Shown in pieces: positions 1 through 8,011 of a stretch of 64,000 nucleotides of DNA. Within the stretch, counting starts at the first letter, position 1. Every line of letters starts with the position of its first letter. The notes under the pieces are model-generated. The model saw only the letters and a list, made by a program, of their open reading frames with translations. It had not been told where the DNA came from and did no database searches. The stretch is from Thermococcus barophilus MP (lineage in GTDB: Archaea > Methanobacteriota_B > Thermococci > Thermococcales > Thermococcaceae): NCBI RefSeq assembly GCF_000151105.2, contig NC_014804.1:744001-808000 (forward strand), written 5' to 3'. The position numbers were made by a program, and so were the translations under genes.

Positions 1-620
1 GGTATGAAGCCAGCACTGAAGAGCCTCCCTATGTTGGCATGACCGAGTTGCCACGTTTGCCATATCCAATCAAAGAGGAAGTACCCACCAATTATCAAGC
101 CAATAAGACCAACTGCAACGTATCCCATTCCAGCCAAACCTTCAAGAGGCTCAAAGACGTTGTGCGGAATTTCATACTCCCTGAACGCTAAGTAGAGCAT
201 TAAGAATGCAGTTGCAATTGTTGCCCCACCTGGAAATCCTCCTCCCGGTGTTAAGTGACCATGAATGAATATGTAAGCACCGAAGAGCATTATGAATGGC
301 AACAGCAGTTTTGAACCGGTCTGGAGGACAACACTGCCTTCGCTCTTGGCTGTTCTCTCCCTTTTCTTCCTCCAGAGCAGAGCAGCAACCCCTGTAGCTG
401 CTATGAACAGAACAGTGACCTCACCAAGTGTATCGAGACCTCTGTAGTTAACGACAACAGCTGTAACGGCATTTACGGCACCAGTCTGTTCCTTCACATT
501 CTCAAGGTAATACTTTCCAACGAGCATCTTATCAGCACCAAAGGGAACCTGAGCAAGTGCATTTGCAAGCCAGTATCCAGTAATCAGTATAAGGATGATA
601 GCCAGTACCCTCTTCACCAT
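1..620 (-). CDS. Membrane-bound hydrogenase/Mrp-type antiporter subunit, MbhE plus MbhF (MnhB-like), 3' end cut by window
   Basis: Reading inward from an ATG at 620, the frame stays open to the window edge (over 200 residues), so the gene is partial. The first ~90 residues resemble MbhE (the C-terminal MrpA-like segment). They run without a stop into an MnhB-type membrane domain carrying GHLTPGGGFPGG, the signature of MrpB/MnhB. Such subunits form the Na+/H+ antiporter arm of the energy-converting hydrogenase, which couples H2 evolution to ion translocation across the membrane. The start overlaps the end of the preceding gene by 7 nt, as expected inside an operon. An mrp or mbx operon is an alternative, but the SurR-type operators upstream favour mbh. 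Confidence 0.8.
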   Translation of the reverse strand, partial: MVKRVLAIILILITGYWLANALAQVPFGADKMLVGKYYLENVKEQTGAVNAVTAVVVNYRGLDTLGEVTVLFIAATGVAALLWRKKRERTAKSEGSVVLQTGSKLLLPFIMLFGAYIFIHGHLTPGGGFPGGATIATAFLMLYLAFREYEIPHNVFEPLEGLAGMGYVAVGLIGLIIGGYFLFDWIWQTWQLGHANIGRLFSAGFI

Positions 621-898
621 CTAACCCACCACCCTGTTCCTTCTTCCTCGCTCTCATACCTCTCGGTCCTCTTTATTGCAAAGATAAACACGGCAGCGCT
701 CATTGCTGCACCTATAGCTGCCTCAACCATGGCAACATCTGGAGCTTGGAGCAGGAAGAAAGCGATTGACGCGAATAAGCTCACTGCAGCCATTCCAACC
801 ACTGCTGCCAATAAATCCCTCCACTCTACTGCGAAAATTGCTGAAACTATCATGAGGATGACAATTAGATACTCAATACATTGAACACAATTAATCAT
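614..898 (-). CDS. mbhD: MbhD-like subunit (DUF4040, MrpA C-terminal segment)
   Basis: This 94-residue protein has about three membrane helices and the APDVAMVEAAIGAA motif typical of the MrpA C-terminal/DUF4040 family. In the hydrogenase it is a small membrane subunit of the sodium-translocating module. It overlaps its neighbours by a few bases on both sides, which indicates translational coupling. The C-terminal tail is charged and probably cytoplasmic. The family assignment is strong. Choosing mbhD over an mrp or mbx homologue rests on the operon order A-B-C-D-E/F and the promoter. Confidence 0.8.
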   Translation of the reverse strand: MINCVQCIEYLIVILMIVSAIFAVEWRDLLAAVVGMAAVSLFASIAFFLLQAPDVAMVEAAIGAAMSAAVFIFAIKRTERYESEEEGTGWWVRW

Positions 899-1278
899 TG
901 CTCTCCCTCCTTTGTCTCCTCAGAAGCCTCTTTCTCCTTTTTTAGATACTCCCCGTACTTATCAACAATGCTGCCTTCCCACAGGGGAATTCCGCTCTTA
1001 TATGCCGCTCTGATTAATGCATGTGCACTTATCGGGTTAGTTAACAGCAGAAACACTGCAATCACGAGGGTTTTTGGGAGCCATGCATAGGAACCAACAT
1101 ATCCAATTGCCCAAATGCCAACTCCAATGATGACGCCAAGTGAACCAAGTGTAGCACTCTTAGTTGCAGTCTGCATTCTGTTGTAAACATCGGGCATTCT
1201 GATAAGACCAAGAGATGACAGGAAGTAGAATATCGTTCCAAAGAGAACTAAAAACTCCCCAACAATTTCCGCGATCAT
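895..1278 (-). CDS. mbhC: MbhC, MnhG/MrpG-like antiporter subunit
   Basis: This 127-residue membrane protein contains the MnhG hallmarks: GLIRMPDVYNRMQTATKSATLG near residues 24-45 and TNPISAHALIRAA near residue 80. Three hydrophobic helices are followed by an acidic C-terminal tail of about 20 residues. MnhG subunits pack beside MnhE and MnhF in Mrp complexes and Mbh. The start ATG overlaps the stop of the preceding mnhF-like gene, and the stop overlaps the next gene, so it is translationally coupled within the operon. Confidence 0.85.
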   Translation of the reverse strand: MIAEIVGEFLVLFGTIFYFLSSLGLIRMPDVYNRMQTATKSATLGSLGVIIGVGIWAIGYVGSYAWLPKTLVIAVFLLLTNPISAHALIRAAYKSGIPLWEGSIVDKYGEYLKKEKEASEETKEGEQ

Positions 1279-1529
1279 ATCCCTCCCTCCAAGTATCTTG
1301 CGAATGCTATGACACCTAAAAACGCTAAAACTGCATAGACCAGTGCGACATCAAGGAATATTGCTCTCCTGTAGTAAAGTGCAAACAGAACCATTAGTCC
1401 AGTCGTTATTGTGGTCATGATATCAACAGCAACCAGTCTGTCAACTGTCGTCGGTCCTCTAAAAAATCTGTACATACTGAGGAGCGTCGCTACTACTATA
1501 ACCGCAAGATAAACGTTAATTCCTATCAT
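1275..1529 (-). CDS. mbhB: MbhB, MnhF/MrpF-like antiporter subunit
   Basis: This 84-residue protein has three predicted membrane helices. The conserved segment RGPTTVDRLVAVD, diagnostic of the MnhF/MrpF family, is near residues 24-36. It is a structural membrane subunit of the ion-translocating module. Its ATG overlaps the end of the mnhE-like gene by 4 nt. Length and motif match the family. Confidence 0.85.
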   Translation of the reverse strand: MIGINVYLAVIVVATLLSMYRFFRGPTTVDRLVAVDIMTTITTGLMVLFALYYRRAIFLDVALVYAVLAFLGVIAFARYLEGGI

Positions 1530-2032
1530 TCGAAGATCACCTTTAAGAATTTTTCAAATGGTTTTGTGATATTCTCAGATGCTCCTTCAACAGTGGCATC
1601 TTTAACATCAATCCAGTGAATGAAGTAGCGATCCCCTTTTACGTCCAAGGTTATCGTACCTGGGGTTAAGGTTATCGAGTTAGCCAGGGTGAGCTTGCCA
1701 ACGTTGTTCCTTAGAACCGTTTTGCACTCAACAATTCCCGGGTTTATTGGTCTCTTTGGATGCAGCACTCTGTAGGCAACATCCAGATTTGCCATTATCA
1801 TTGCCCAAAGAAAATAGGGCACATATGCTACAGCATATGCAATCCTCTTAGGGTGAAGATTTGCAAGACCCTTCTCCGTGAATACTTCGTAAGTTAGCGC
1901 TGCCACAATTAGGGAAAACAATGCGCCTATTATCAATTCTTGCGGATCAAGGCTGCTCGTCAGGAAAAGCCAAATCACAAAAAGCACAATCACGGTGTAT
2001 AGGTAACGGCTTATTCTGCTTGCCTCTTCCAT
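1526..2032 (-). CDS. mbhA: MbhA, MnhE/MrpE-like antiporter subunit, first gene of the operon
   Basis: This 168-residue protein has two or three N-terminal membrane helices and the MnhE-type C-terminal domain (around NSITLTPGTITLDV), which is typical of MrpE. I chose the ATG at 2032 because GGAGGG lies 6 nt upstream. A TTG six bases earlier is possible but less well placed. It opens the operon and is preceded by a TATA box near 2099-2107 and SurR-like sites at 2077-2143. In Pyrococcus furiosus the mbh operon is activated by the redox-responsive regulator SurR, and the same is inferred here. Confidence 0.85.
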   Translation of the reverse strand: MEEASRISRYLYTVIVLFVIWLFLTSSLDPQELIIGALFSLIVAALTYEVFTEKGLANLHPKRIAYAVAYVPYFLWAMIMANLDVAYRVLHPKRPINPGIVECKTVLRNNVGKLTLANSITLTPGTITLDVKGDRYFIHWIDVKDATVEGASENITKPFEKFLKVIFE

Positions 2033-2076
2033 TACCAACCCTCCAAGAGTTTAAACTTGAAAGTTTTTACATCCTT

Positions 2077-2143
2077 AACTTTTGGTTCAAAATTGATATT
2101 TATAAACTTTATCAAACAAACTTTTAGTTTCAAACAGAAAGTT
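2077..2143 (-). promoter_or_regulatory. mbh promoter with SurR-type operator array
   Basis: On the plus strand 2119-2143 reads AAC-n5-GTT-n3-AAC-n5-GTT. This is a perfect doubled version of the SurR consensus GTTn3AACn5GTT, directly upstream of the minus-strand TATA box TTTATAAA (about 2099-2107). A second, weaker copy (AACn5GTTn3AAT) at 2077-2093 falls near the predicted start site. SurR is known in Thermococcales to activate mbh in the absence of sulfur. Binding here is inferred from the motif. Confidence 0.75.
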
Positions 2144-2162
2144 AAAAATGGAGGTAGCAAAA

Positions 2163-2273
2163 ATGTCCTTTGGTGTAATAGAGGAGCCTTCAAAGTGCAC
2201 AGCATGCCATCAATGCTTAGAGACATTTTTAAGTTGCGGAGACAACATGGCAAAGTTACACCGCCCAGCATAA
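2163..2273 (+). CDS. Small Cys-rich peptide (36 aa) divergent from mbh, unknown function
   Basis: An ATG at 2163 sits 7 nt after GGAGGT and opens a 36-codon frame ending in TAA. The peptide contains KCTACHQC followed by a fourth Cys (LSCG). This CxxCxxC spacing resembles the start of a [4Fe-4S] ferredoxin motif, but the usual Cys-Pro and the second cluster are missing. The palindromic TATA region near 2099-2107 could also drive plus-strand transcription with a start near 2127, inside the SurR array. It could be a real redox micro-protein, a leader peptide or a ferredoxin remnant. I do not recognise it. Confidence 0.4.
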   Translation: MSFGVIEEPSKCTACHQCLETFLSCGDNMAKLHRPA

Positions 2274-2303
2274 CATAAAAAGTTAAGCAGAAAAAGCTTG
2301 AAA

Positions 2304-2804
2304 TTAGTATATTGAGATCCTCTTGACTCCTTCAAGTTTTGAAAGCTCGTTAATAAGGTCTCCTGGAATTGGCTTCTCTGTGATTATAGTTAAGGTAGCT
2401 TCTGGATAAAGTTCTGGATCTTCGGCCACAACTTGAATAATGTTTATTCCCCTCTCTGCGATTTTGCCTGCTATTTTTGCCAGAATTCCAATAGCTCTCG
2501 GCTCTGGCTCAATTTCAATAACTCCGTAACCCACGTGCCTGCCGACGAATTTCATGTGAACTGTTGGCTCCAAGTTTGTGTATATTTCTCTAAGCTCTGG
2601 TATCTTGAGGATCATTGCTACAGTTTCTTTAACGACCCTTCTGTCAACGTCAAGAGCTTTCGCTATCTTTGTATATGGTACTTCAATATTGCCGCATTTG
2701 ATTTTCATGTCGTCTGAGACCTTAAGTCCGTATTTCAAAAGTGTCTTTGCTATTTGCTTTCTAACAGGATATTCATCAAAGTAATGCTCAATCTTTCCCC
2801 ACAT
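2304..2804 (-). CDS. ACT-domain regulator of amino acid metabolism (COG2150-like)
   Basis: This is a soluble protein of 166 residues. The N-terminal half looks like a helix-turn-helix (PYTKIAKALDVDRRVVKETV). The C-terminal half is an ACT domain (GILAKIAGKIAERGINIIQV, then ATLTIITEKPIPGDLINEL). Proteins of this layout are annotated in archaea as predicted amino-acid-responsive regulators, and ligand and targets are unknown. The ATG at 2804 is preferred because AAGGTGGT lies just upstream. It is monocistronic, with its promoter in the 2805-2947 divergent region. Confidence 0.75.
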   Translation of the reverse strand: MWGKIEHYFDEYPVRKQIAKTLLKYGLKVSDDMKIKCGNIEVPYTKIAKALDVDRRVVKETVAMILKIPELREIYTNLEPTVHMKFVGRHVGYGVIEIEPEPRAIGILAKIAGKIAERGINIIQVVAEDPELYPEATLTIITEKPIPGDLINELSKLEGVKRISIY

Positions 2805-2947
2805 AGGTACCACCTTGGGCAATCCAGTTCAGCATTATACTTTAAGCGACAATAATATTAAAATGTTTCCATGTCCACATTTATCGCTGAGAATGTACGA
2901 ATTAGACATTTAAAATTTACTCAAGATTTTTAAACCATCGTTTATGA

Positions 2948-4222
2948 ATGGCAAACATGATCAAAATTAAGCTTCCCCACTCATATTTTGAAGATTTGGG
3001 AGAAAGCGTGAGGTTAGTCTGGAGAAACACTCTTTATGCAGATTTTGAGAAGAAGATCCTTGCAAAGGTTATAAAAAAGAAATACAGAGTTAGACCGGAA
3101 ATTACAGCCGAGAAGGGTTATCTCATCATTGATAACATTGATGACCCAGACGTTGAAAAATTTGTTGAATTTTTTATCTCAAACAATCTTGGGGCATTTC
3201 TCAAAAGTCGATATACACGAAGAGAGGTAATTTATATTCATGAAGGAATGAATGTCCCATTGCTGGGATATAATGCATTTGGGCTGATAGACAGGGGAAC
3301 AAACCTTATCCAAGTAAGGGGCTCGAGTGGATGCAATCTGTCATGCATTTTCTGCTCGGTTGATGAGGGTCCTTACTCCAGAACCAGAAGGATCGATTAT
3401 GTTGTTGATATTGACTACCTCATGAAGTGGTTTGATGAAGTTGCAAGGTTTAAGGGCAAGGGTCTTGAGGCACACTTAGATGGACAAGGTGAACCCTTGC
3501 TCTATCCATTCATAGTTGAGCTTGTGCAGGCATTGAAGGAGCATCCAAATGTTGATGTCGTATCAATGCAGAGCAATGGTGTTCTTTTGAATGACAAGTT
3601 AGTTGAGGAGTTAGCTGAGGCTGGATTAGACAGGATAAATCTTTCGGTGCACTCCCTTGATCCCGAAAAGGCAAAGATGCTCATGGGAATGAAAAATTAC
3701 GATCTGAATCATGTTTTAGAGATGGCAGAGGCTTTGGTAAATGCTGGAATTGATGTACTCCTTGCCCCAGTGATTATCTTTGGAGTGAATGACAACGAAG
3801 CCGAGGCATTCATAGAGTTTGCGAGAAAGATTGGGGCTGGAAAGAGATGGCCTGCGTTGGGTTTTCAGAACTATATGCCTTATAAGTTTGGCAGAAATCC
3901 AGCAATAGCCAGGCTTGTACCGTTTAAGAAGTTTTATGAATGGTTAAGGGAGCTTGAAAAAAAGACTGGAATGAAGCCCCTTGTCCTGAGACCAGAGCAC
4001 TTTGGAATGCATAGGAGAAAATTTATTCCTTTGGCATTTAGAACAGGGGAAGTGGTAAAAGCCGAAGTTGTATTACCAGGGAGAATTGAGGGTGAGATGC
4101 TTGCAGTTGCAAGGAACAGGCTGATTGAGGTAATAAACACCAATGCCAGAGTAGGAGACAAGATAAGGGTTAAGATCGTGAGGACAAGACACGGGATTTA
4201 TGTAGGGACGCCAGTTAAATAA
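2948..4222 (+). CDS. Radical SAM protein with C-terminal TRAM-like domain (COG2100)
   Basis: This 424-residue protein has the radical SAM cluster motif GCNLSCIFC (CxxxCxxC) near residues 129-137. A TIM-barrel with DGQGEPLLYP and NLSVHSLDPEKA follows, typical of SPASM-less archaeal radical SAM enzymes. The last ~55 residues (PGRIEGEMLAVARNRL...GDKIRVKIVRTRHGIYVG) look like a small beta-barrel TRAM domain, which suggests an RNA substrate. The reaction is not known to me. There is no clear ribosome binding site. An AT-rich box at 2908-2918 would place the RNA start at the ATG, so a leaderless message is likely. The 3' end overlaps wecB by 8 nt, tail to tail. Confidence 0.8.
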   Translation: MANMIKIKLPHSYFEDLGESVRLVWRNTLYADFEKKILAKVIKKKYRVRPEITAEKGYLIIDNIDDPDVEKFVEFFISNNLGAFLKSRYTRREVIYIHEGMNVPLLGYNAFGLIDRGTNLIQVRGSSGCNLSCIFCSVDEGPYSRTRRIDYVVDIDYLMKWFDEVARFKGKGLEAHLDGQGEPLLYPFIVELVQALKEHPNVDVVSMQSNGVLLNDKLVEELAEAGLDRINLSVHSLDPEKAKMLMGMKNYDLNHVLEMAEALVNAGIDVLLAPVIIFGVNDNEAEAFIEFARKIGAGKRWPALGFQNYMPYKFGRNPAIARLVPFKKFYEWLRELEKKTGMKPLVLRPEHFGMHRRKFIPLAFRTGEVVKAEVVLPGRIEGEMLAVARNRLIEVINTNARVGDKIRVKIVRTRHGIYVGTPVK

Positions 4223-5348
4223 ACCTCGAGCTTCTAACTTTCAGCTCTCCCCTTTCATAAAGCTCAAGCAAAATCTTCACAATCCTCTCCCCAGCTTTTC
4301 CATCGCCGAAGGGATTCTCTGCGGATGCCATCTTTTCGTAGAATTCCTTATTATTCAAAAGCTTGTTAACATAATACAGTGCCCTATCCTTCTCAAGACC
4401 AACTAAAATATTGCCACCAGCTTTAACTGTCTCGGGTCTCTCCGTATTATAGCGCAAAGTTAAGCAGGGCACATTTAGGATTATGCTTTCCTCCTGTACT
4501 CCGCCAGAATCCGTCATTACAATCTTGGCATTCTTCTGCAGCTTTAGAAAGTCAAGATATCCTAAAGGTTGGGTAATTATGAGGTTTTCAATTTTCTTAA
4601 CTCTCTCCCACAGCCCAAACTCTTTAAGCCTGTTTCTTGTTCTCGGATGCATTGGGTAAACTGCTTTTATTGGAAGGGCTTCAAGGATTTCAACCAATTT
4701 TTTGAGATTTTCTTTGCTGTCAGTGTTCTCCGCCCTGTGAGCCGTAATGAGGATATACTCTTTTGGTGTAAGATTGAATCTATCAAGAACATCACTCTTT
4801 CGCTCAGCTATCTCTGAATTCTGGAGAACTGCGTCAACTATTGTGTTTCCAACAACATAAACGCCTTCTCTAATACCCTCATTCTCCAAATTTTTCTTGG
4901 CTTCCTCTGTTGGAGCGAAGAGGACTTCACTTGCATGATCCGCCAAAATTCTGTTTATTTCTTCAGGCATTGTCCTATCAAAGCTCCTCAGCCCAGCTTC
5001 AACATGTGCCACGGGAATTTTCAATTTAACGCTGGCTAAAGCTCCAGCCAAAACCGTGTTCGTATCTCCCTGAACGAGTGTAACATCTGGCTTCTCTTTC
5101 ATCAAAACCTTTTCGATTTTAATCATGGCAATTCCTGTTTGCTCCGCCTGAGTTCCAGAGCCGACTTCAAGATGATAATCAATGCTGTTAAGCTCAAGCT
5201 CCTCTAAGAAAATGCGGCTCATCTCGTAGTCGTAATGCTGTCCCGTATGAATCAGGAGGGGCTTAATACCTCTTTTCTCGAATTCTCTAATAACCGGGGC
5301 AAGCTTTATGATCTCAGGACGTGTTCCGAAGACAAATGCTGGCTTCAA
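4215..5348 (-). CDS. wecB: UDP-N-acetylglucosamine 2-epimerase (non-hydrolysing)
   Basis: This 377-residue enzyme interconverts UDP-GlcNAc and UDP-ManNAc in the cytoplasm. Diagnostic segments are FGTRPEIIKLAPV at the N-terminus, HTGQHYDYEMS near residue 36, QGDTNTVLAG near 94, HVEAGLRS near 116, and DSGGVQEE near 280, the nucleotide-binding end of the GT-B-like fold. Length fits the family. The ATG overlaps the stop of wecC by 4 nt, so the two form an operon that makes UDP-ManNAcA for surface glycans. Confidence 0.93.
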   Translation of the reverse strand: MKPAFVFGTRPEIIKLAPVIREFEKRGIKPLLIHTGQHYDYEMSRIFLEELELNSIDYHLEVGSGTQAEQTGIAMIKIEKVLMKEKPDVTLVQGDTNTVLAGALASVKLKIPVAHVEAGLRSFDRTMPEEINRILADHASEVLFAPTEEAKKNLENEGIREGVYVVGNTIVDAVLQNSEIAERKSDVLDRFNLTPKEYILITAHRAENTDSKENLKKLVEILEALPIKAVYPMHPRTRNRLKEFGLWERVKKIENLIITQPLGYLDFLKLQKNAKIVMTDSGGVQEESIILNVPCLTLRYNTERPETVKAGGNILVGLEKDRALYYVNKLLNNKEFYEKMASAENPFGDGKAGERIVKILLELYERGELKVRSSRFI

Positions 5349-6631
5349 TACTCGCCCCTCCCAATGCCCTTAAATATGAAGCCCTTGGGGGGCTTGTCTA
5401 TTACATGCCTACCATCAATGAGGATTTTATTTCTCATCAGCTTCCCCAGCTCCTCCCAATTGAGTTTTTTAAACTGTGAATGATCAGTTGCAATTACAAT
5501 TGCGTCAGAATCTTTTACTGCCTCCTCCAAGGTTTCGTGCGTCCCGCTAACATATGGATCATAAGAGCGAACCTCTTTAACATCATCTTGGATAGCTTCA
5601 ATAAACACATATGCGGGTGAATTCCTTGTGTCATCAGAATTCCCTTTGTATGCCAAACCAAGGACTGTTACAACAGCTTCCTCTGGAGGCAAGTTTATCA
5701 TTTTAAATGCTTCAAACAGCAAATCTTTTGCCATCAAAGGCATGTCTTCATTGATTTCTCTCGCTTTCTTAATCAGTCCAAAATCCTCTTTTGCTGAACT
5801 AAGCAATAAATATGGATCTTTCGGCAAACAGTGCCCGCCAACGCCTATCCCAGGAATGTGTATTTTAACCCTTGGATGGGTGTTCGCCAGCTCAATAGCT
5901 TCAAATATGTTAATCCCATACTGGTGAGCCAAAAATGCGAATTCATTTGCAAGTGCAATGTTCACATCCCTAAATGTATTCTCCATGAGCTTTACCATTT
6001 CACTTGTGGTTGGATCTGTTTTAAAAATCTGCCCTTTAACAAAGGTTCTATACAAAATTTCAGCCAAATCGGCGCTTTCTCTGGTTATTCCCCCGAGAAT
6101 TCTTGAGTTGTATACAAGTTCCTTAAAGATCCTTCCCGGCATTACCCTTTCCGGGGCATGAACCATGTAAAAGTCCTCTCCAGCTTTAAGTCCTGTAAGG
6201 GTCTCAATTAATCTTGCCATTCTCACAGTTGTTAGGGGAGGAACCGTGCTCTCAATTATCACCATGGAGCCTTTTTTCATAGCTCTTGCTACTGTTTTTA
6301 CAGCACTTTCAAGATACTCTAAATTAGGTGTTTTGTCTTCTCTGAGTGGGGTTTGAACACAGATTATATAGACGTCTTTATTTTTTATATCCTCTGGGTT
6401 TGAAGTTGCCCTGAGTTTCCCACTCTTAATCGCCTCCTGAAGAAGCTTATTTATTTCAGGCTCCACTATATGTGCAGTTCCGGAATTAAGCTTCTTTACT
6501 ACCTCTTCTCTTATTTCATACCCAGTTACGTTAAATCCAGAATTTGCGAACATTATAGCAGTAGGGAGACCTATGTATCCCAAACCAATAACAGCGATTT
6601 CCACGTTCCTGTTCTGTATCCTCTCCCTCAT
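5345..6631 (-). CDS. wecC: UDP-N-acetyl-D-mannosaminuronate dehydrogenase (nucleotide-sugar dehydrogenase)
   Basis: This 428-residue enzyme oxidises UDP-ManNAc to UDP-ManNAcA with NAD+. It has an N-terminal Rossmann motif (VIGLGYIGLPTA) and the catalytic Cys in GVGGHCLPKDPYLL near residue 265. The C-terminal UDP-binding domain contains LGLAYKGNSDDTRNSPA. I chose the ATG at 6631 because GAGGGGG lies just upstream. An in-frame upstream extension to 6781 is not family-like. A TATA-like box on the minus strand at 6663-6673 fits this start. wecB follows with a 4-nt overlap. A related UDP-glucose dehydrogenase role is less likely given the wecB partner. Confidence 0.9.
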   Translation of the reverse strand: MRERIQNRNVEIAVIGLGYIGLPTAIMFANSGFNVTGYEIREEVVKKLNSGTAHIVEPEINKLLQEAIKSGKLRATSNPEDIKNKDVYIICVQTPLREDKTPNLEYLESAVKTVARAMKKGSMVIIESTVPPLTTVRMARLIETLTGLKAGEDFYMVHAPERVMPGRIFKELVYNSRILGGITRESADLAEILYRTFVKGQIFKTDPTTSEMVKLMENTFRDVNIALANEFAFLAHQYGINIFEAIELANTHPRVKIHIPGIGVGGHCLPKDPYLLLSSAKEDFGLIKKAREINEDMPLMAKDLLFEAFKMINLPPEEAVVTVLGLAYKGNSDDTRNSPAYVFIEAIQDDVKEVRSYDPYVSGTHETLEEAVKDSDAIVIATDHSQFKKLNWEELGKLMRNKILIDGRHVIDKPPKGFIFKGIGRGEY

Positions 6632-6931
6632 CTTCTTCCCCCTCAGAATAAGGAGTAAAGAAGTAAATTTAAGGCTTTTCCAAGTAACGATTTCAGATAT
6701 CAATATGATGCGGTTGATACAAAATTTTAATTTCAACAACAACATCAGATCCCTCTTGCTGCATTTTCCGAATATATCCATCTACACCTGCGAAATCATC
6801 CCTTGAAAACGTAATAAACATTAAAACATTGAAATCAACGATAAGAAATCTTAAAAAAGAAGCCTTCACAACCGTTTTACGGAAACCCTTTTAATGGACA
6901 AAGCTGCTCATTATAATTAGGTGGGAATACT
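6632..6931. promoter_or_regulatory. Divergent intergenic region between wecC and the DUF354 gene
   Basis: These 300 bases hold no convincing gene. On the minus strand CTTAAATTTA at about 6663-6673 is a plausible TATA box for wecC. On the plus side AT-rich elements near 6887-6904 precede the DUF354 gene, whose ATG follows AGGTGGG. No repeat or RNA motif was seen in the middle. Confidence 0.45.
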
Positions 6932-8011
6932 ATGAAGATATGGATTGACATTGTAAATTCGCCTCATGCTCACTTCTTCAAGGGTATAATTAAAGAGCTT
7001 GAAAAAAGGGGTCATGAAATTCTGGTTACGACGAGAGAGTTTGATGGGCTAACTGATATTCTCGACATGCTTGGGATCGACTATTATGTTGTTGGCAAGC
7101 ATGGTGGATCAACTTTAGAGGGTAAGCTTCTTGCAAGCGCTGAGAGACAGTACAAGCTGGCAAAGCTTATAATTGAAGAAAAACCAGATCTCTGTGCTCA
7201 TAAGAATTCTCCAGAGGCTCCAAGAATAGCTTATGGGTTGGGAATCCCAACTATTGGATTTGTGGACAATGATACCTCAATTCCTGTTAACAAGCTCATG
7301 CTACCTTTTACAAATAGGGTGATTTATCCCAAAGCTATTGATGCTTATGACTTAATTAGATGTGGTGCCGATGCGAACTCCCTGAGACCAATTAATGGAT
7401 TTCCAGAAATAGCTCACTTATATGGATTCAAACCCAACACAGCGCCCTTAAAAGAGCTTGGGATTGAGAAATACAGTTATATCGTTATGAGAACTGAGCC
7501 CATAAAAGCCAACTACTTTAACGGAGATGCCGAAAAAAGCATTCTTGAGGACATCATCCCCCTTCTCCCGGATCTCCCGATAGTCTTATTCCCCAGAACA
7601 GAAGAACAGGCTAAGAGATTTAAACGGTTTGATAATGTCATAATTCCTGATCATGTAACCGACAGTTTGAGCCTTCTCTATTATGCAAAGCTCATGATAG
7701 GAGCGGGGGGAACCATGAACAGAGAAGCATTGGCACTGGGCACACCGACCATTTCAACATATCCTGGAAAGCTCTTAGCAGTTACAAAATGGCTCATAAG
7801 CTTGGGAATTAAATACCATTCAACTAACCCAATTGAAGTTGCAAGCAAGGCTTGGGAAATGGTCAGGAAAAATGGCACATACAGAAATTACATTCGCAGT
7901 GTTGTTTCAACCCTTGAGAATCCTGTTGAAGTAATGATTGAAGAAATAGAGACATATGAGGAGCTTGGAACATTTCCCCCACTGCAAAACTCAAAAGCTG
8001 TAACCAGCTAA
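6932..8011 (+). CDS. DUF354 family protein (COG1817), GT-B-like
   Basis: This is a soluble protein of 359 residues. The N-terminus (IDIVNSPHAHFFKGIIKEL) and later segments (GIPTIGFVDNDTS, IGAGGTMNREALALGTPTIS) match the archaeal DUF354 family, which has a glycosyltransferase-B-like two-domain fold. The GAGGTMNREA loop is where GT-B enzymes bind the nucleotide. Substrate and reaction are unknown. Placement beside wecC-wecB suggests nucleotide-sugar chemistry. AGGTGGG precedes the ATG. The 3' end overlaps the convergent SpoIIM-like gene by 21 nt. Confidence 0.8.
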   Translation: MKIWIDIVNSPHAHFFKGIIKELEKRGHEILVTTREFDGLTDILDMLGIDYYVVGKHGGSTLEGKLLASAERQYKLAKLIIEEKPDLCAHKNSPEAPRIAYGLGIPTIGFVDNDTSIPVNKLMLPFTNRVIYPKAIDAYDLIRCGADANSLRPINGFPEIAHLYGFKPNTAPLKELGIEKYSYIVMRTEPIKANYFNGDAEKSILEDIIPLLPDLPIVLFPRTEEQAKRFKRFDNVIIPDHVTDSLSLLYYAKLMIGAGGTMNREALALGTPTISTYPGKLLAVTKWLISLGIKYHSTNPIEVASKAWEMVRKNGTYRNYIRSVVSTLENPVEVMIEEIETYEELGTFPPLQNSKAVTS

